From: Pyropia haitanensis
Taxonomy: Eukaryota > Rhodophyta > Bangiophyceae > Bangiales > Bangiaceae
Assembly (NCBI GenBank): GCA_008729055.1
Contig: SDUX01000002.1
Location: forward strand, 5,297,874 to 5,361,873
Length of the DNA stretch: 64,000 bases
Direction: 5' to 3'
The translations under genes and the position numbers were made by a program. The notes under the pieces are model-generated. The model searched no databases and was not told the origin of the DNA. It saw nothing but the letters and a program-made list of their open reading frames with translations. Below are positions 30,804 through 41,593 of the stretch, piece by piece. Position 1 is the stretch's first letter. Every line of letters starts with the position of its first letter.

Positions 30804-31254
30804 GGTGGAGGCTGGAGGGGGGGGGGGGGGCGCTCCGCCGCTGCGGGTTCCGCCGCTGACGGTGGGGCGCGTGCGGGTGGCGGCGGCGGCCGCCACGGCC
30901 GCCGCGGCGTCGCCGCGCCCACTGCCACCGCGCACGCCGCTGCGGTCGCGGCCGGCTGGTCGTGTGGCGGTGGCGGCGGGTGGCAGCGGGGCGGCTGTTG
31001 CCACCGCCGCTGTGGCGCCGTGGCGGGCGGTGGTGGTGGTGGCGGTGGCGGTGGCGGCGGCGGTGGCGGTGGCGGCGGCGGCGCCCCACCGGTGGTGGTG
31101 CTGTGTTGTGGGCGCGCCTTCCACTGCCTCCCGGCGCTGGCCGCGCACCTGCACGGCGGCGGCGGCGGCGGCGGCGGCCGTGGGGGGGAAGCGGTGCTGC
31201 GCGGTCGCGGTGGGGGCGGCGGGGGGGGTTGGCGGCGGTGAGTGGCGGCGGTAG
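27867..31254 (+). CDS. RBR-type (RING1-IBR-RING2) E3 ubiquitin ligase, frame-interrupted
   Basis: RING1 starts at 28,715 (CGICLDAAPRSGRTACG, then GHAYCTPCLATHV and a CP-x3-GCG pair). An IBR unit follows (GWCANRACGTPFEF, then VVCPLCAAGTCVRCGAGGH with PGRPC), split by a poly-Ala insert. RING2/Rcat lies at 29,537-29,630 (SCPGCGALLERPAASCAAG, then HHPACGARWCWTCG); the Cys in AASC is the likely ubiquitin-accepting residue, and WCWTCG resembles the end of parkin-type RING2. The core frame is open from 27,974 to 29,794. Protein-like sequence continues in the next frame (RVAAWLATPADAPRERIPTS, then SDLSSESLGSDRD) to about 31,254, and an earlier frame gives an ATG at 27,867, so two or three single-base losses at G runs (28,362-28,368; 29,641-29,665; about 30,820) are inferred. 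Start and end are therefore uncertain. A late VLCCGRAFHCLPALAAHLH segment resembles half a C2H2 finger. RBR enzymes transfer ubiquitin through a thioester intermediate. Confidence 0.65.
27916..27973 (+). repeat. (GCC)n microsatellite
   Basis: Uninterrupted GCC triplets of about 19 copies at the 5' end of the RBR ligase gene, coding for Ala if the inferred start is right. Confidence 0.85.
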
Positions 31255-31975
31255 AGGAGGCATCGCCAACGGGCGGGAGGGGGGCGGGAGCTGGGTTTGG
31301 CCGCGAAGGGAGGCGGCGGGGTGGGGATTTGTATACTATGTGGCCATCCATGTGTGTGTGCAGGCCGGGTCACTGGCGGCGGCGTCCCGCCGCCGTTGCC
31401 GGCCATCACGGTCTGCGCCACGGCGGGGACGGTGCCGTGACATTGGTCCAGCACCCTCCCCCACCCCCCACAAAAGACGTTGCCCCCACGCCCTCCCGCT
31501 GCCATCACGAGCGCAACATCCGTCGACCGACCACGTCCACTGACCAGGAAAACCCACCGACGCCCACCTGCCCGAGCGGATGGAGCTGAAGGGCGGGCGA
31601 TTGTACGGCCGCGTCCCAGACGGCGCGGTGTGGTTGTCTCTTGCATGTCGCTGGCTATCTGGCAGAGGACGCCATGGGCGGGGCGCGAGACGCCAGCCGC
31701 CGCGGTACGCCCACCGCAGTGGCGGTCGCGACGTGTGCCAAGCATGTCCCCACACCCATCCAACGGCAGTACCTCCCCCCACGCACCTCACGCAACCTGC
31801 CCCAGCGCACGCACCCTCGACACAGCCACACCCGCCAGGCAACCGTCCATGCGCACCTGTCCCTCTCCCAGCCGACTGTCGCGCCCCCCATCCGCCTCCC
31901 TCCCATCCTCCAATCCATGCACTCGTCTCCTCCACACCTCCCCGCCCCCCCCCTGCACCACAACCTCCCCCCCCC
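31255..31975. other. Convergent intergenic region
   Basis: About 720 bp between the 3' ends of the RBR ligase gene (+) and the pentapeptide-repeat gene (-). Composition is less extreme than the neighbours. No open frame has recognisable content. Confidence 0.4.
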
Positions 31976-32707
31976 CTACGGACACATCAAGCTCTCCGCC
32001 GTGTCCACCCCCGTCACCGAGTTGGTCCCCGACGCGATGCTGCACAGGTACTTTTGCTGGTCCTTGCGCAGCAGCACGTCGCTAAAGTCCGCCCCCACGA
32101 TCGACACGCCGTCCAGCTTGGTCGTCGACGACACGTACGCCTCAACCAGAACAGCATCGTCCAGCACCGCGTGGCGCATGTTGGCAAGCTCAAAATTCGC
32201 CTGCACCAGCGTCGCTCCCCTAAAGTCGACGCCGACCAGGTCCGTGTCAAAGAACGAGGCCGCCGTCAGGTCCGCGCCAGCAAAGTGCGCGTCCCTCAGA
32301 TTGGAACTCTGGAACGATACACCCCTTAGTGCGGCGCGGTCAAAGGCAGCGGAATGAAGATCGACGCCGCGCGTCAGCGTCTTCTTGGAGCCGGTCTGGG
32401 ACGTGGACGCCGAGCCGCTGGGGATGAAGCCGTCCGCACGGGTGACCTCGGCGCCCGCGGGGGACGGGTGCAGCGGGGAAGGGGGGGCGATGACGAGCAG
32501 CGCCGCGGCGGCGGCGGCCGCCGCCGCGACCGCCACCCGCCGGCCGGCAGCTGCCAGTGGGGCGGGGGGGGTGGCGGGGGCGGCGGCAGCGGCCGCGGCG
32601 GGGGGCGGGGGGGGTGGAGCCCGCGCAGTGGCCGTGACGGCCCGCCGCAGCGTCCGCCGCGGCGCCAGCACGGCGCCGGGCACAAACGCGGCCACCGGGG
32701 GGGCCAT
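31976..32707 (-). CDS. Thylakoid-lumen pentapeptide-repeat protein
   Basis: A single exon encodes 243 residues. The leader is bipartite: MAPPVAAFVPGAVLAPRR has the early Phe and basic residues of a plastid transit peptide. It is followed by a second signal with a twin Arg before the hydrophobic core (GRRVAVAAAAAAAAALLVIA), ending near PAGAEV, as in Tat-routed lumen proteins. From about residue 115, A(D/N)LXX-type pentapeptides run in tandem (AAFDRAALRGVSFQSSNLRD, then AGADLTAASFFDTDLVGVDF), predicting a right-handed beta-helix. The C-terminus has the Cys pair and GTNSVTGVDTAESLMC pattern seen in plant lumenal pentapeptide proteins (TL15/TL17/TL20.3 group). The longer in-frame ORF upstream to 33,175 lacks targeting logic. 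The biochemical role of this group is not established; location in the lumen is a strong inference. Confidence 0.88.
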   Translation of the reverse strand: MAPPVAAFVPGAVLAPRRTLRRAVTATARAPPPPPPAAAAAAAPATPPAPLAAAGRRVAVAAAAAAAAALLVIAPPSPLHPSPAGAEVTRADGFIPSGSASTSQTGSKKTLTRGVDLHSAAFDRAALRGVSFQSSNLRDAHFAGADLTAASFFDTDLVGVDFRGATLVQANFELANMRHAVLDDAVLVEAYVSSTTKLDGVSIVGADFSDVLLRKDQQKYLCSIASGTNSVTGVDTAESLMCP

Positions 32708-33330
32708 GCCGACGGCAGCGGCGGGAGCAGAGGAAGAACAGGGGCGTTGACGCGGGGGGAGATGAGACGCGTCGCCGCAGCAGGTGATAGAGAGAAGGGG
32801 GGGGAAGACGCGAGGAAAATCAGAGGTGGGGGGGAAAAAGGGACGGAGATGCAGGATCGGACGACCGACGCGGGCGCTACGACCGATGACGAGGAGGAAG
32901 ATGGACAGTGCAGCCCACAGCGTATTGCACCGCGCTGGCGGCACGCAGGAGGGGGGTGCTGGCGGAGGGGAAGCGTTGGGGGCGGTTCCACTGATCTCCA
33001 GATCAGCTGAAGGCCGCATCCGCCCGGTCCGAGGGTGAAAATCGAAAGGCAAGTTTCTGGAAGCACACTCACAAACGTACTCTAATCTTTGGGTGCGCTT
33101 CGTGCAAATGAGGCAGAATTGGAAGCATTTGTGGCGGGCCACGAAAGAGTTCTCGACTCTTGCGGCTCTGGTCACTTCCGAGCTGGTTCCACAGCCGGAA
33201 AGCCCGCACAGAGAGCTCTCGTCGGCAGTGTCGAAGTGCGCACATTCTTGGCCCTGGGCCGCGGTGACACCCGAGGGTCGGTAAGTGGTACAGCACGTTC
33301 ATTTTTTTTCAACTTACGCACACATTGGTT

Positions 33331-33356
33331 GCAACCGGTTTCCTGAAACCGGTTGC
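33331..33356. promoter_or_regulatory. Perfect 12-bp inverted repeat with 2-bp loop
   Basis: GCAACCGGTTTC (33,331-33,342) is followed by CT and by its exact complement GAAACCGGTTGC (33,345-33,356). The left arm overlaps another palindrome, GGTTGCAACC (33,328-33,337). It lies in the lower-GC part of a divergent promoter region. A dimeric transcription-factor site or a hairpin are both possible. Confidence 0.5.
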
Positions 33357-34185
33357 CCTTCCCAATCACGTGAATCTTTCGTCATGAGCGATTTTTCCGG
33401 GCCGTGCACGTCCCACGACGACTTGAAGATTGTCTCCGAGGCACTTGTTCAGTGCTTATAGTCATTCAGCATGTATTTGTAATTGGACATATTCAAGCGT
33501 GATGTGTTTAGGGCCCAAGGTGGGTGACGGACGAGAACAGCTGTCGCCCGCGAGGCCCTGTCGCTGGGCTCTGAAAGTCACGTGTGTCGTCGCGCGCGCA
33601 ACGGGCGCACGCTGATTGGCCGTGCCACGCAGTCGCTGACAGCCTCTCGAGTCGTCCATCGCACGGAACCCGCCTCGCGACGGGCCTGGCTGCAGCTGGG
33701 GCGCCGTCGGACCGCCCGTTTTTTCTTGCCCGCCGCGGCCGCGCGGCCGCCGCATCCGCCCCCGTCCGCCGAATCCACCGCCCGACCCGCTCCCGCGGCC
33801 AAGCCGCCGCGCGCCCCGCGGGGGCGCGGCTGCGAGCCACCGCAGGCCCCTCCTTCTCGGACGCATCCCCGAGTCCACAAAGGAAAGGGTGCCGGTGGGG
33901 GGGGGGGGGGGGGGGAAGCCGCCCTCACAGCTGCCGCGCGCCCCCCCCGCCCCCCCCCCTCCCCCTTGTGCTGTCGGTCCCCGCTGCCGTCCCAGCCGCG
34001 GCCCGTTTGCGCGCCTTTTTTTTCGCCCGGTTCCTTCCCCGCCGCCTGTCGCCCGCCCCCGGATTGCGCTCCCTCCCCCCCCGCCGCCCGTGCCCTCTGC
34101 CGCACGTGGGCCGCCGCCGCGCGCGCTCCCCCGCCGCCGCGCGCATCCCCCCCGTACGCACCCACCAGCCCGTCTACCCGCCCGC

Positions 34186-34237
34186 CCGCCCGCCCGCCCG
34201 CCCGTCCGCCCGCCCGTCCGCCCGCCCGCCCGCCCGG
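34186..34237 (+). repeat. (CCCG)n tetranucleotide array
   Basis: About twelve near-perfect CCCG/CCGC units with two T substitutions, upstream of the HeH/MSC gene. Confidence 0.85.
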
Positions 34238-34627
34238 CTGTCCGCGCCCGCGACCGTGCCGTCCGCGACCGTGCCGTCCGCGCGACGCGTCGCGGGGCGA
34301 AACGGGCGAACCGCGCGCGCGAGGACGCCACCGGTCGGCGTGGACGGCGCGCACCGCGCCGCTGCCGTTTCCCCGCGTGCGCCGTCGCGCATCGGTGGGT
34401 CGGCCCGCCGCGGCTGCTACGCCGTCGCGGGCGCGCCCGTTTGTACGCCCCACGGCGGTCCGCGTCGCGGCGGTCCGCGACGGGCAACCCCCCCCCCCCC
34501 CCACCCCCGCGAGCTCCTGTCGCCCCCTTGTGGGCGCCGCCGTCGGCCCCCTCGTGGGCGCTCCGTCCCACCCCCCCCCAACCCCCCCCCCCCCACCTCG
34601 CCACCCACTCTGTCTCCATCGTTGACC

Positions 34628-34836
34628 ATGGACGCGCGGCGGGCGGCGCTCTCGCAGCTGACGGTGGTGCAGCTCAAGGCGCTCCTCTCCGCCGCGGGCT
34701 GGCCCGCCGCCGCCGTCGCGGCGGCCGTCCCGCGGCGGCCGCCGCGCAAGGACGACCTCGTCGACCTCGCCGCCCGCGCGGGCGTGCGGCCCGGCGCCAC
34801 CCGCGGCGCACCGCCGCCGCCGCCGGCCGCCGCGGC

Positions 34837-34871
<35 letters not shown>

Positions 34872-34913
34872 GCCGCCGCGTGCGGTCGCCGCGGGGGAGC
34901 CGCCGCGGCCAGC

Positions 34914-34955
<42 letters not shown>

Positions 34956-35720
34956 ACGGCGCAGCGGCAACGCCGGCGCGGGCTACCCGGTCGGCGGTGG
35001 GGGGGGGAGGGCGACTGGTGAGCCCGCCGCGCACGCGCACGCGCACCCGCACCCGCCGGCCGGTCGTGTCGGACGCGTCCGCGTCGGACGCGTCCGCGTC
35101 CGCGTCGGGCGTGAGCGACACGGACGGCAGCGGCGGCAGCAGCAGCGCGGGGGAAGGTGCCGCCGGCGGCGACGGCCGCCGTGGGCGGCGGCTGCGGGGC
35201 GGCGGCGTGTCGCCGCCGCGTGGGGGTGGCCGGGAGGGCGGCCGCGGGCGTGGCCGCGGGCGTAGCGCCGCGGCGGCCGCGGCGGCGGCGCGGCGTGGCG
35301 GCGGCGGCGGCGGCACGACGACCGAGGAGGAAGCGGGGGACCGCCGCGAGGACGACGCGGTGCCCGGCGTGCGGCGGGTGGCCCCCGCGGTGGGTCGGCG
35401 GGGCGGCCGCGGCGGCCGCGTCGGCTCGCCGGGTGGCACGCCGTCGCGGCGGGGGCGGCGGCTGGTGGTGCCGGTCGAGGCGGCCGACGCGGTCGCCGCG
35501 TCGACGGATGAGGGGGGTGGCGCTGCTGGCGCCGCCGACGGTGGCTGGTCGCCGCCGCCGCGGCGGTGGGGTGGCCGCCACGGGGGTGGCCGCCGTGGTG
35601 ACGGTGGCGGCGGGGGTGGCGGCTATGGCGGTGGGGGGGATGAGGAGGGGCTGGCGTACGCGTCGGCGGGTGGCGGCGGCACGGACGATGGCGCAGACGC
35701 GTACGCGTACGAAGACGAGG

Positions 35721-35759
<39 letters not shown>

Positions 35760-37739
35760 CGGACGACGGCGCAGACGGTGGCTGGGACCCGCCGCTGCCT
35801 CCAGACGAGGAGGGCGCCGAGGAAAAGTGGCGAGCCGCCGGCGAGCCGGCCGCCGCCGCCGCCGCGCCCGTGCTCGCATCCCCCCTGTGGCGGCGGCCGC
35901 CGCCGCCGCCGCCACCGCCGCCACCGCGGCGGCGGGGCGACCCCCCCCCCCCGACGCCGGCCGCCGGCGCCGCGGCGCCCCCCCCCCCGCGGGCGGCGCC
36001 ACCCCCGCCGAGCGGCCGCCGGCCGCCACCCGCCGGCCGCCGCGGCCGGCCGCGGCGACCGACGGCCGCGGCGAGCGGCGGCCGCCCGTCGGCGCGGGTG
36101 GCGGCGGGGGTGACCCCCGCCGCCGCCGCCGTCGTGACGCGGCCGCCGACGGCGGCGGCGGGGGGGCGGGGGGGGGGGGGGGGGGGCGCCCCCGCCGGTG
36201 GGCCCGCCGCGCGGCTGTGGGCGGCCGCCGCCGCGTCCGCGGCGGCGGCGGCGGCGCGGCTGTCGCCGACCGCCGGTGGCTGGGGGGGGGGGGGGCCCGA
36301 CGCTGGTGGTAATGGTGGTGGTGGTGGTGGCGGGGGGGGGGGGGGGGGGTGGCGGTGGCTCCCGGGGGGGAGGACGCCCGCCGCGACAGAGGCGGGCGGC
36401 GGCGACGGCGGCGGCGGCGGCGGCGGCGGGCGCGCCGCGGCGGCGGCGGCGTCGGCCGCGGCGGCGGCGGCGGCGCCGCGTCGGCGGGGCGTGGCGGCGG
36501 CGGCGGCGGCGGCGGCGGCGCCGCCGCCGCGTCGGGCGGGGGTGGCGACGGCGGTCGCGGCGGTGGTGCTCGGCCGCCCCACCGCGCTGCTTGGCATTGT
36601 CGCCGCGGTGGCGGTGGTGGTGGCGGTGGCGGCTGGCTGGCCACCCCCGCCAGACGTGTACTGTGGCCTCCACGCGCCCATCCGTACGTTGTGCTGGGGT
36701 GAGGGCAGGGGGGGGGGGGGGGGGGGGTGGGAAGAGCGTGGACAGGCGGAAGGGGGGTGGGAGGAGGGAGCCGCCCGACGTCACGCGGGTGGAGGGGTGC
36801 CTGCCGGGCGCGTCGACGGCCTGGTCGGCCGCCGCTCGCCGCGGGTCTGCCGGGACGCACCCACTAACCCGACCGGCCGGCCGCGTCGTCACTGCTCTCC
36901 CCCCCCCCCCCCCCTCCCTCCATTCCCCCCCCCCTGCTCTGCTGTGCCCCACAGATACCGCCGCGAATGGCCGCCCCTGCCTGCCGTGCCCCCCCACGGC
37001 CACCTCGTGCGGCGCCGGCTCGACCACCTTTACCTGCGCCGCCGGCGCGACCGCCATTGGCGCCGCGTGCGTCGTGGTCGACACGCCCCAGTCGGCGGCG
37101 GCGGTCGCCCTCGCCCGCCGTGCCGCCGCCGCCGCCGCCGCCGCCGCCGGGCGGCACGAGTGTGGGGACCCCGCCACGCCCGCCCGCGGCGTCCCCGCCG
37201 CGGCGCTCGCCGCCGCCCTCCGCGCCACATCGGCCGACCCCACCTCCGCCGCCGCCACCGCCGACACGGTCGCCGTCGACGACGCGGTCGCCGTCGACGA
37301 CGCGGTCGGCGTCGACGGCGCGGACGGCGCCGCCGCGGACGCCGCCGCGGCGGCGGCGGCGGCGTTTGCCGACGCGTGGCGGGCGGCGGTGGCGCTGCTC
37401 GATACGCCCGCCTTTCCCGCCACCGTTGTGGTCGTCCCGTCGGCGGCGGCGGATGGCGGCGGCGGCGGCGGCGGGGGGGGGGGGGGGGACCCGGGGCCGC
37501 TGATTGTGAGCACCGTCGCGGTGGGGGGGGGGTGGGCGTGTGCGGCCCGCCGGGGGGGCGGCGGGTGGGGGTGGCCGCGGCGGTGGCGGCGGTGGGGGGG
37601 GGGTGTGGGGGGGGGGGGGGGCCGCCGCCCGCGCACGGCGGCGGTGGCGGCTGGGGGGGGGCGCGTGAGGGGGGGGGGGGGTGGGGGGGTGGGGGGGGGG
37701 GTGGGGGGGGGGGGGGGCGCCGTTGTCGCGTCGACGTAA
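34628..37739 (+). CDS. Inner-nuclear-membrane HeH/SAP-TM-MSC protein (Src1/Heh/MAN1 type)
   Basis: Two exons (34,628-36,698; 36,955-37,739) give about 951 residues. The 256-bp intron has GTGAGG and CACAG borders. Residues about 8-55 form a SAP-like helix-extended-helix motif (LSQLTVVQLKALLSAAGWPA, then RKDDLVDLAARAGV), as at the N-terminus of yeast Src1/Heh proteins. A long Gly/Arg/Ser region with an acidic GAGGAC-encoded patch (about 358-388) leads to a membrane segment near 650-672 (LLGIVAAVAVVVAVAAGW). Then YCGLHAPIRTLCW and, after the intron, NGRPCLPCPPTATSC followed by TFTCAAGATAIGAACVVVD give the Cys framework of the MAN1-Src1p C-terminal (MSC) domain. The family anchors chromatin or rDNA at the inner nuclear envelope and helps nuclear-pore quality control. 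G runs after 37,470 may have shifted the frame, so the last 80 residues are doubtful. Confidence 0.75.
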
Positions 37740-38933
37740 CGGGGGGCGGGGGGGGAGGGGGCGGGGGAGGAGGGGGGGAAGGGGGGGGGGTGCCGGTTTG
37801 CAAGCTTTGGTTCTTGGGCGGCTGCGCTGGGGGGGCGCCGCGCGCGCGCGTCGCGGCGGTGGCGGCCGCGCCCGCGGCGCGCCGGCGCGCGCCCGCCGCG
37901 CGCCGCCGCGCGCCCGCTGCGTCCTCGGCCGCCGCGGTTGGGGGTCCGCCGCGCGTCGCACGGCCGCCCCGCGCCGCGACCGGCCGGCCGCGCGCTCCTC
38001 CGCCTGCCGCCGCGGCCGCTGCCACCGCCGCCGTCGCGGCCGCATCCATCCGCCGTGACCGCACCGTCCGCGGCCGGCCCACAGGCCGCCCACAGCCGAG
38101 CAACCGCATCGACACGGCCAGCCGCCGACCATGGGACCAAACCCCGCCGGGCGGCCGCCCCCCCGTCCCGCCCTCCCGTCGCGCCCACCCCGCGGCGGTG
38201 AGCGGCGGCGTGGCCGCCGCGCGACCGCCACGGCGGGCAGCCAGCCCGCGACGAGCGGCGCCACGGCGGCTGCCGCCGCCCGCCCGCCCGCCCGCCGCCG
38301 CCGCCGCCCGCCCGCCCGGCCGACGCGGCACGACGCGGGTCACCACCGCCACGCGCTTCCGCCGCGGCCGCCCCCCCCTCCTCCCACCTCCCCGCCCGCC
38401 GCCTCGGCTGCCGCCGCCGCCGCCGCCTCCTCCACCACCGCTGCCACCTCTGCCGCCGCTCTCCCGTCGGCGGCCGTCGCCGCCGCCACCGCCACGAGGG
38501 CACTCCCACAGGGCGTCCCGGCGCGCGCCGCGTGGCGCGCGCGGCGGCCGCCGCCCACCGCGGCGTGGCCACGCGCGGCGGCCGGCGTCCGCCGCCCGCC
38601 GTGGCACAACCGCCACGTGCGCGGCGGGCGCCGTCGCCGCCGCCGCCGCGTCCGCGCCGCGGGCGGCTCCTCCTCCTCGGCCGCCGCCGCTGCGTCGACC
38701 GCTGCTGTCACGGCGGCGGCGGCGGCGGCGGCTGCCGCTACCGCCACGGGGCGCGCTCCGCGAGGGTCCGCCCGACGGGCCACGCGGCGCGCGCGACGCG
38801 GGCCCTCGCGCCGCGGCGTGCGGCGTGCGGCGCGCTCACCGCGGCGCGGCAGGCAGACGCGGCGGGGGCGGCTACCGCCGACGGCCCGTTGGCAACGGGG
38901 CCCGCCCCGCCCAGGTCGGTGGTAGGGGCGGCC

Positions 38934-39048
<115 letters not shown>

Positions 39049-39648
39049 CGGGCGCTTGCCCGCCGCCACCGTTGACGACGCCGTGCCGGTCAGCCGGCAC
39101 GCTCCACACCGCCGCCCCCGCCGAGGCGGCCGCGTGGACGGCGACGGCCAGCGCCACGGCCGCGACGGCACGCAGGGTGGGGCGCCATGCTCGTTGGCGG
39201 CTTGGACCGGAAGGAACCCGACACGGGGAAGACCGCGGTGGGGCGGAGAGCGGGCTGGGTGTGGCGAGAGGAGACGGCGGCGGCGGGAGGGGTGCCGTGT
39301 GGGCTGTGGGCTGTGGTGTGTCGGAATGCGCCGCTGAGGGCGCCGCTGTGGCGACCAAGGGTGCCCCCTCGGATGGGCGCCGCTCCCGCCGGCGTCGCCC
39401 ATTCCCCCCAGCCGCGTCGTCGTCCCCCCAAGCCGCCGCGTCGACCCAACACGAGCTTCCCACCGCCGGCCCCTCCCCCCTCACACAGCCACACCCGTAG
39501 CGGCCAACGCTACGTGCCGTCCCATGCCCTCACGGCGTGGCGAGTCGCGCCAATCGCGGCGCGCCGGTTTCCAGCGCCCGCTCCCTCGCGGGCGGCCTCC
39601 TTCCCGCCCACCCCCACCCCCACCCCCGCCACCACCACCGCCACCGCC

Positions 39649-39679
<31 letters not shown>

Positions 39680-40029
39680 ACCGTAGCACCATCCCTTCCA
39701 ACCCCGCCCCGCCGTGGCGGCCACGCGCAACAAAAACGGTGGGCATTGCGCACGCGCCAGCGTCGGTCCATACGCGGGCGGGCGGGGACAGAGCGCGCGA
39801 CCGGCCGCGCGCGGCGGAAGCACAAACGGCAGCGGCGGCCGGCGGGGCGGCGCCGCGTCGGCGCCGCGCCACCCCCCCCCCCCCTATCCCCCCCCCCCCC
39901 CCCCCCCCCCCCCCCGCCTTCCACCCCCGCTCCCATCCGAAATAGCGTCACCGGTAGCGGTGGCGCGGCCAGTCGGCGCCGCCGCCTGCCGGCCCCACTG
40001 CCAGGCGGCGTCAGTGCCACACCGCCGCC

Positions 40030-40073
40030 GGGCGGGCGGGCGGGCGGGCGGGCGGGCGGGCGGGCGGGCGGGT
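40030..40073. repeat. (GGGC)n tetranucleotide array
   Basis: About eleven GGGC units, reverse-complement in type to the CCCG array near 34.2 kb. Confidence 0.85.
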
Positions 40074-41553
40074 GGGCCGCGACGGCGTTGCCGACCGGCA
40101 CCGCCACCGCGCTGCCGCCCGCCCGACGGGCGGTGGCGGTGGCGCCGCCGGCGGGCGGTGGCGGTGGCGGCGGCACGGCCACGCCGCCACGGCACGGCCG
40201 TTGCGGCCGCCGCGGCGGCCGCACCGTGGACCGACGGCGGCGGCAGCAGCGGCCGCGGCGGTCGGGACCGCGTCGCGCCGGGGTCGCCATCGGCACTGGT
40301 CGCTACGCCGCCGCCGCCCGGCCGGCCGGGGGGGGGTGCCCGCCGCCGCCGCCGGCGGCGGCAGCCGCGCGCCCCAATTCACCCACTCGCCCCGCCCGGC
40401 GGCCGCGCGGCGGTCGGGGTGGGGGCGGTCACCCCCTTCCCCCCCGGCACCCCCCCCCCCCTTCCTTCCACGGGACCATCGACGCGGGGGCGTGTGCCTC
40501 CAACCACGGCCCGCCGCGGGGAGGTGCACGCACCCCCCCCCGCCCGTGGCACCGCCGCCACCGCCTCGGCGGCACGGGGCGGCCGCACCCAGCACACCGA
40601 CACGCGGCCGGCCGCACGTGGGCGGCGGCGCACGTGAGGAGAGGGGGGGGGGGGGGGGGGGGAGGGAACGCCGCCGGGAGCCAGCGGGAGATGGGGGGCG
40701 GCCGGCCGGCCGGCCGGCCGGCCGCGCCCCACCGCCGCGGCGGCAATGGCGGGGGGGCGGTTGTGCGCCGCCGCCGGCAGCTGCTGGCGGCGGTGGTGGC
40801 GGTGGTGGTGGCGGTGGTGGCGGTGGGGGTGCGGCGGCGGTGCGGCGGTTGGCGCCGACGCGCGGCGGGCGGGGTGGCCAGCGAGGCGGCAGCAAGGGCG
40901 GCGCCTCGACGGCCGCCGCGGCCACCGCCGTCGCGGACGCTGCCAGCGGCAGCCGACGGCGGCACGGCCGGGGCGCGGGGGTGGGCCGTCCCCCCCCCCC
41001 CCCCCCCCCCCTCCCGCTGCACATCCCCGCCCGTCCCGCGTGGCGTCGCCCCCCGTCCCACCGCGCCGCCACCACCACCGCCGGCGGCAGCCGGCGCGGC
41101 ATCACGGCGCCCCCCCCCCCTCCCCCCCAACCGCGGGCGCCGAGGACGCGCGTCTCCCCCCCCCCCCCCCCCCCCGGTGGGCGCGCCGCCCCCGCGCCGC
41201 CCGCCGCCCGCCGCCCGTCCCGGCGCCAACCAAAGAGACGACGCGAGCGGCGGCGACCACTCTCCCCCCCCCCCCCCACCCCCCCCCCCCCCCCACTGCG
41301 CTCCGCGCCCCACTGGCACGGCGTGACCGCCGCCGCCGCCGCCGCCGCGGCAAACGGCAGACGGGAGCGGCGGGGCGGCGGGCGTCGGGCCGGACGGGAC
41401 TGTGGGGGGGGGGGGGGTGGTGCCGCGTCCCCCGCGGTGGGCGGCACCCCCCCGCTGCGGCGGGACGGGCAGAGGCCGCCGTCGCCGCGGCGGCGGCGGC
41501 GGCGGCGGCGGCGACGGCGGCGGCGGCGGCGGCCGCGCGGATGCGCAAAAACG

Positions 41554-41585
<32 letters not shown>
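41554..41585 (+). repeat. Poly-A tract, 32 bases, abutting poly-G
   Basis: A run of 32 A directly followed by 8 G, in surroundings of over 80 percent G+C. A second A run of about 14 lies at 41,823-41,836. Between them (41,715-41,785) two near-identical units each contain CCCAAAGATCC. Confidence 0.85.

Positions 41586-41593
<8 letters not shown>

Larger units (their letters stand above)
32708..34627. promoter_or_regulatory. Divergent promoter region
   Basis: The 1.9 kb between the pentapeptide-repeat gene (-) and the HeH/MSC gene (+) must carry both promoters. The part 33,010-33,660 has lower G+C and contains a perfect palindrome (33,331-33,356). The part 33,700-34,620 is GC-rich with C runs and a CCCG array. 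No protein motif is seen in the open frames. Confidence 0.45.

Noticed and set aside
32708..33175. Longer N-terminus for the pentapeptide-repeat protein
   Set aside because: The frame is open to 33,175 but the added residues lack targeting features and would block the clear transit peptide at 32,707.
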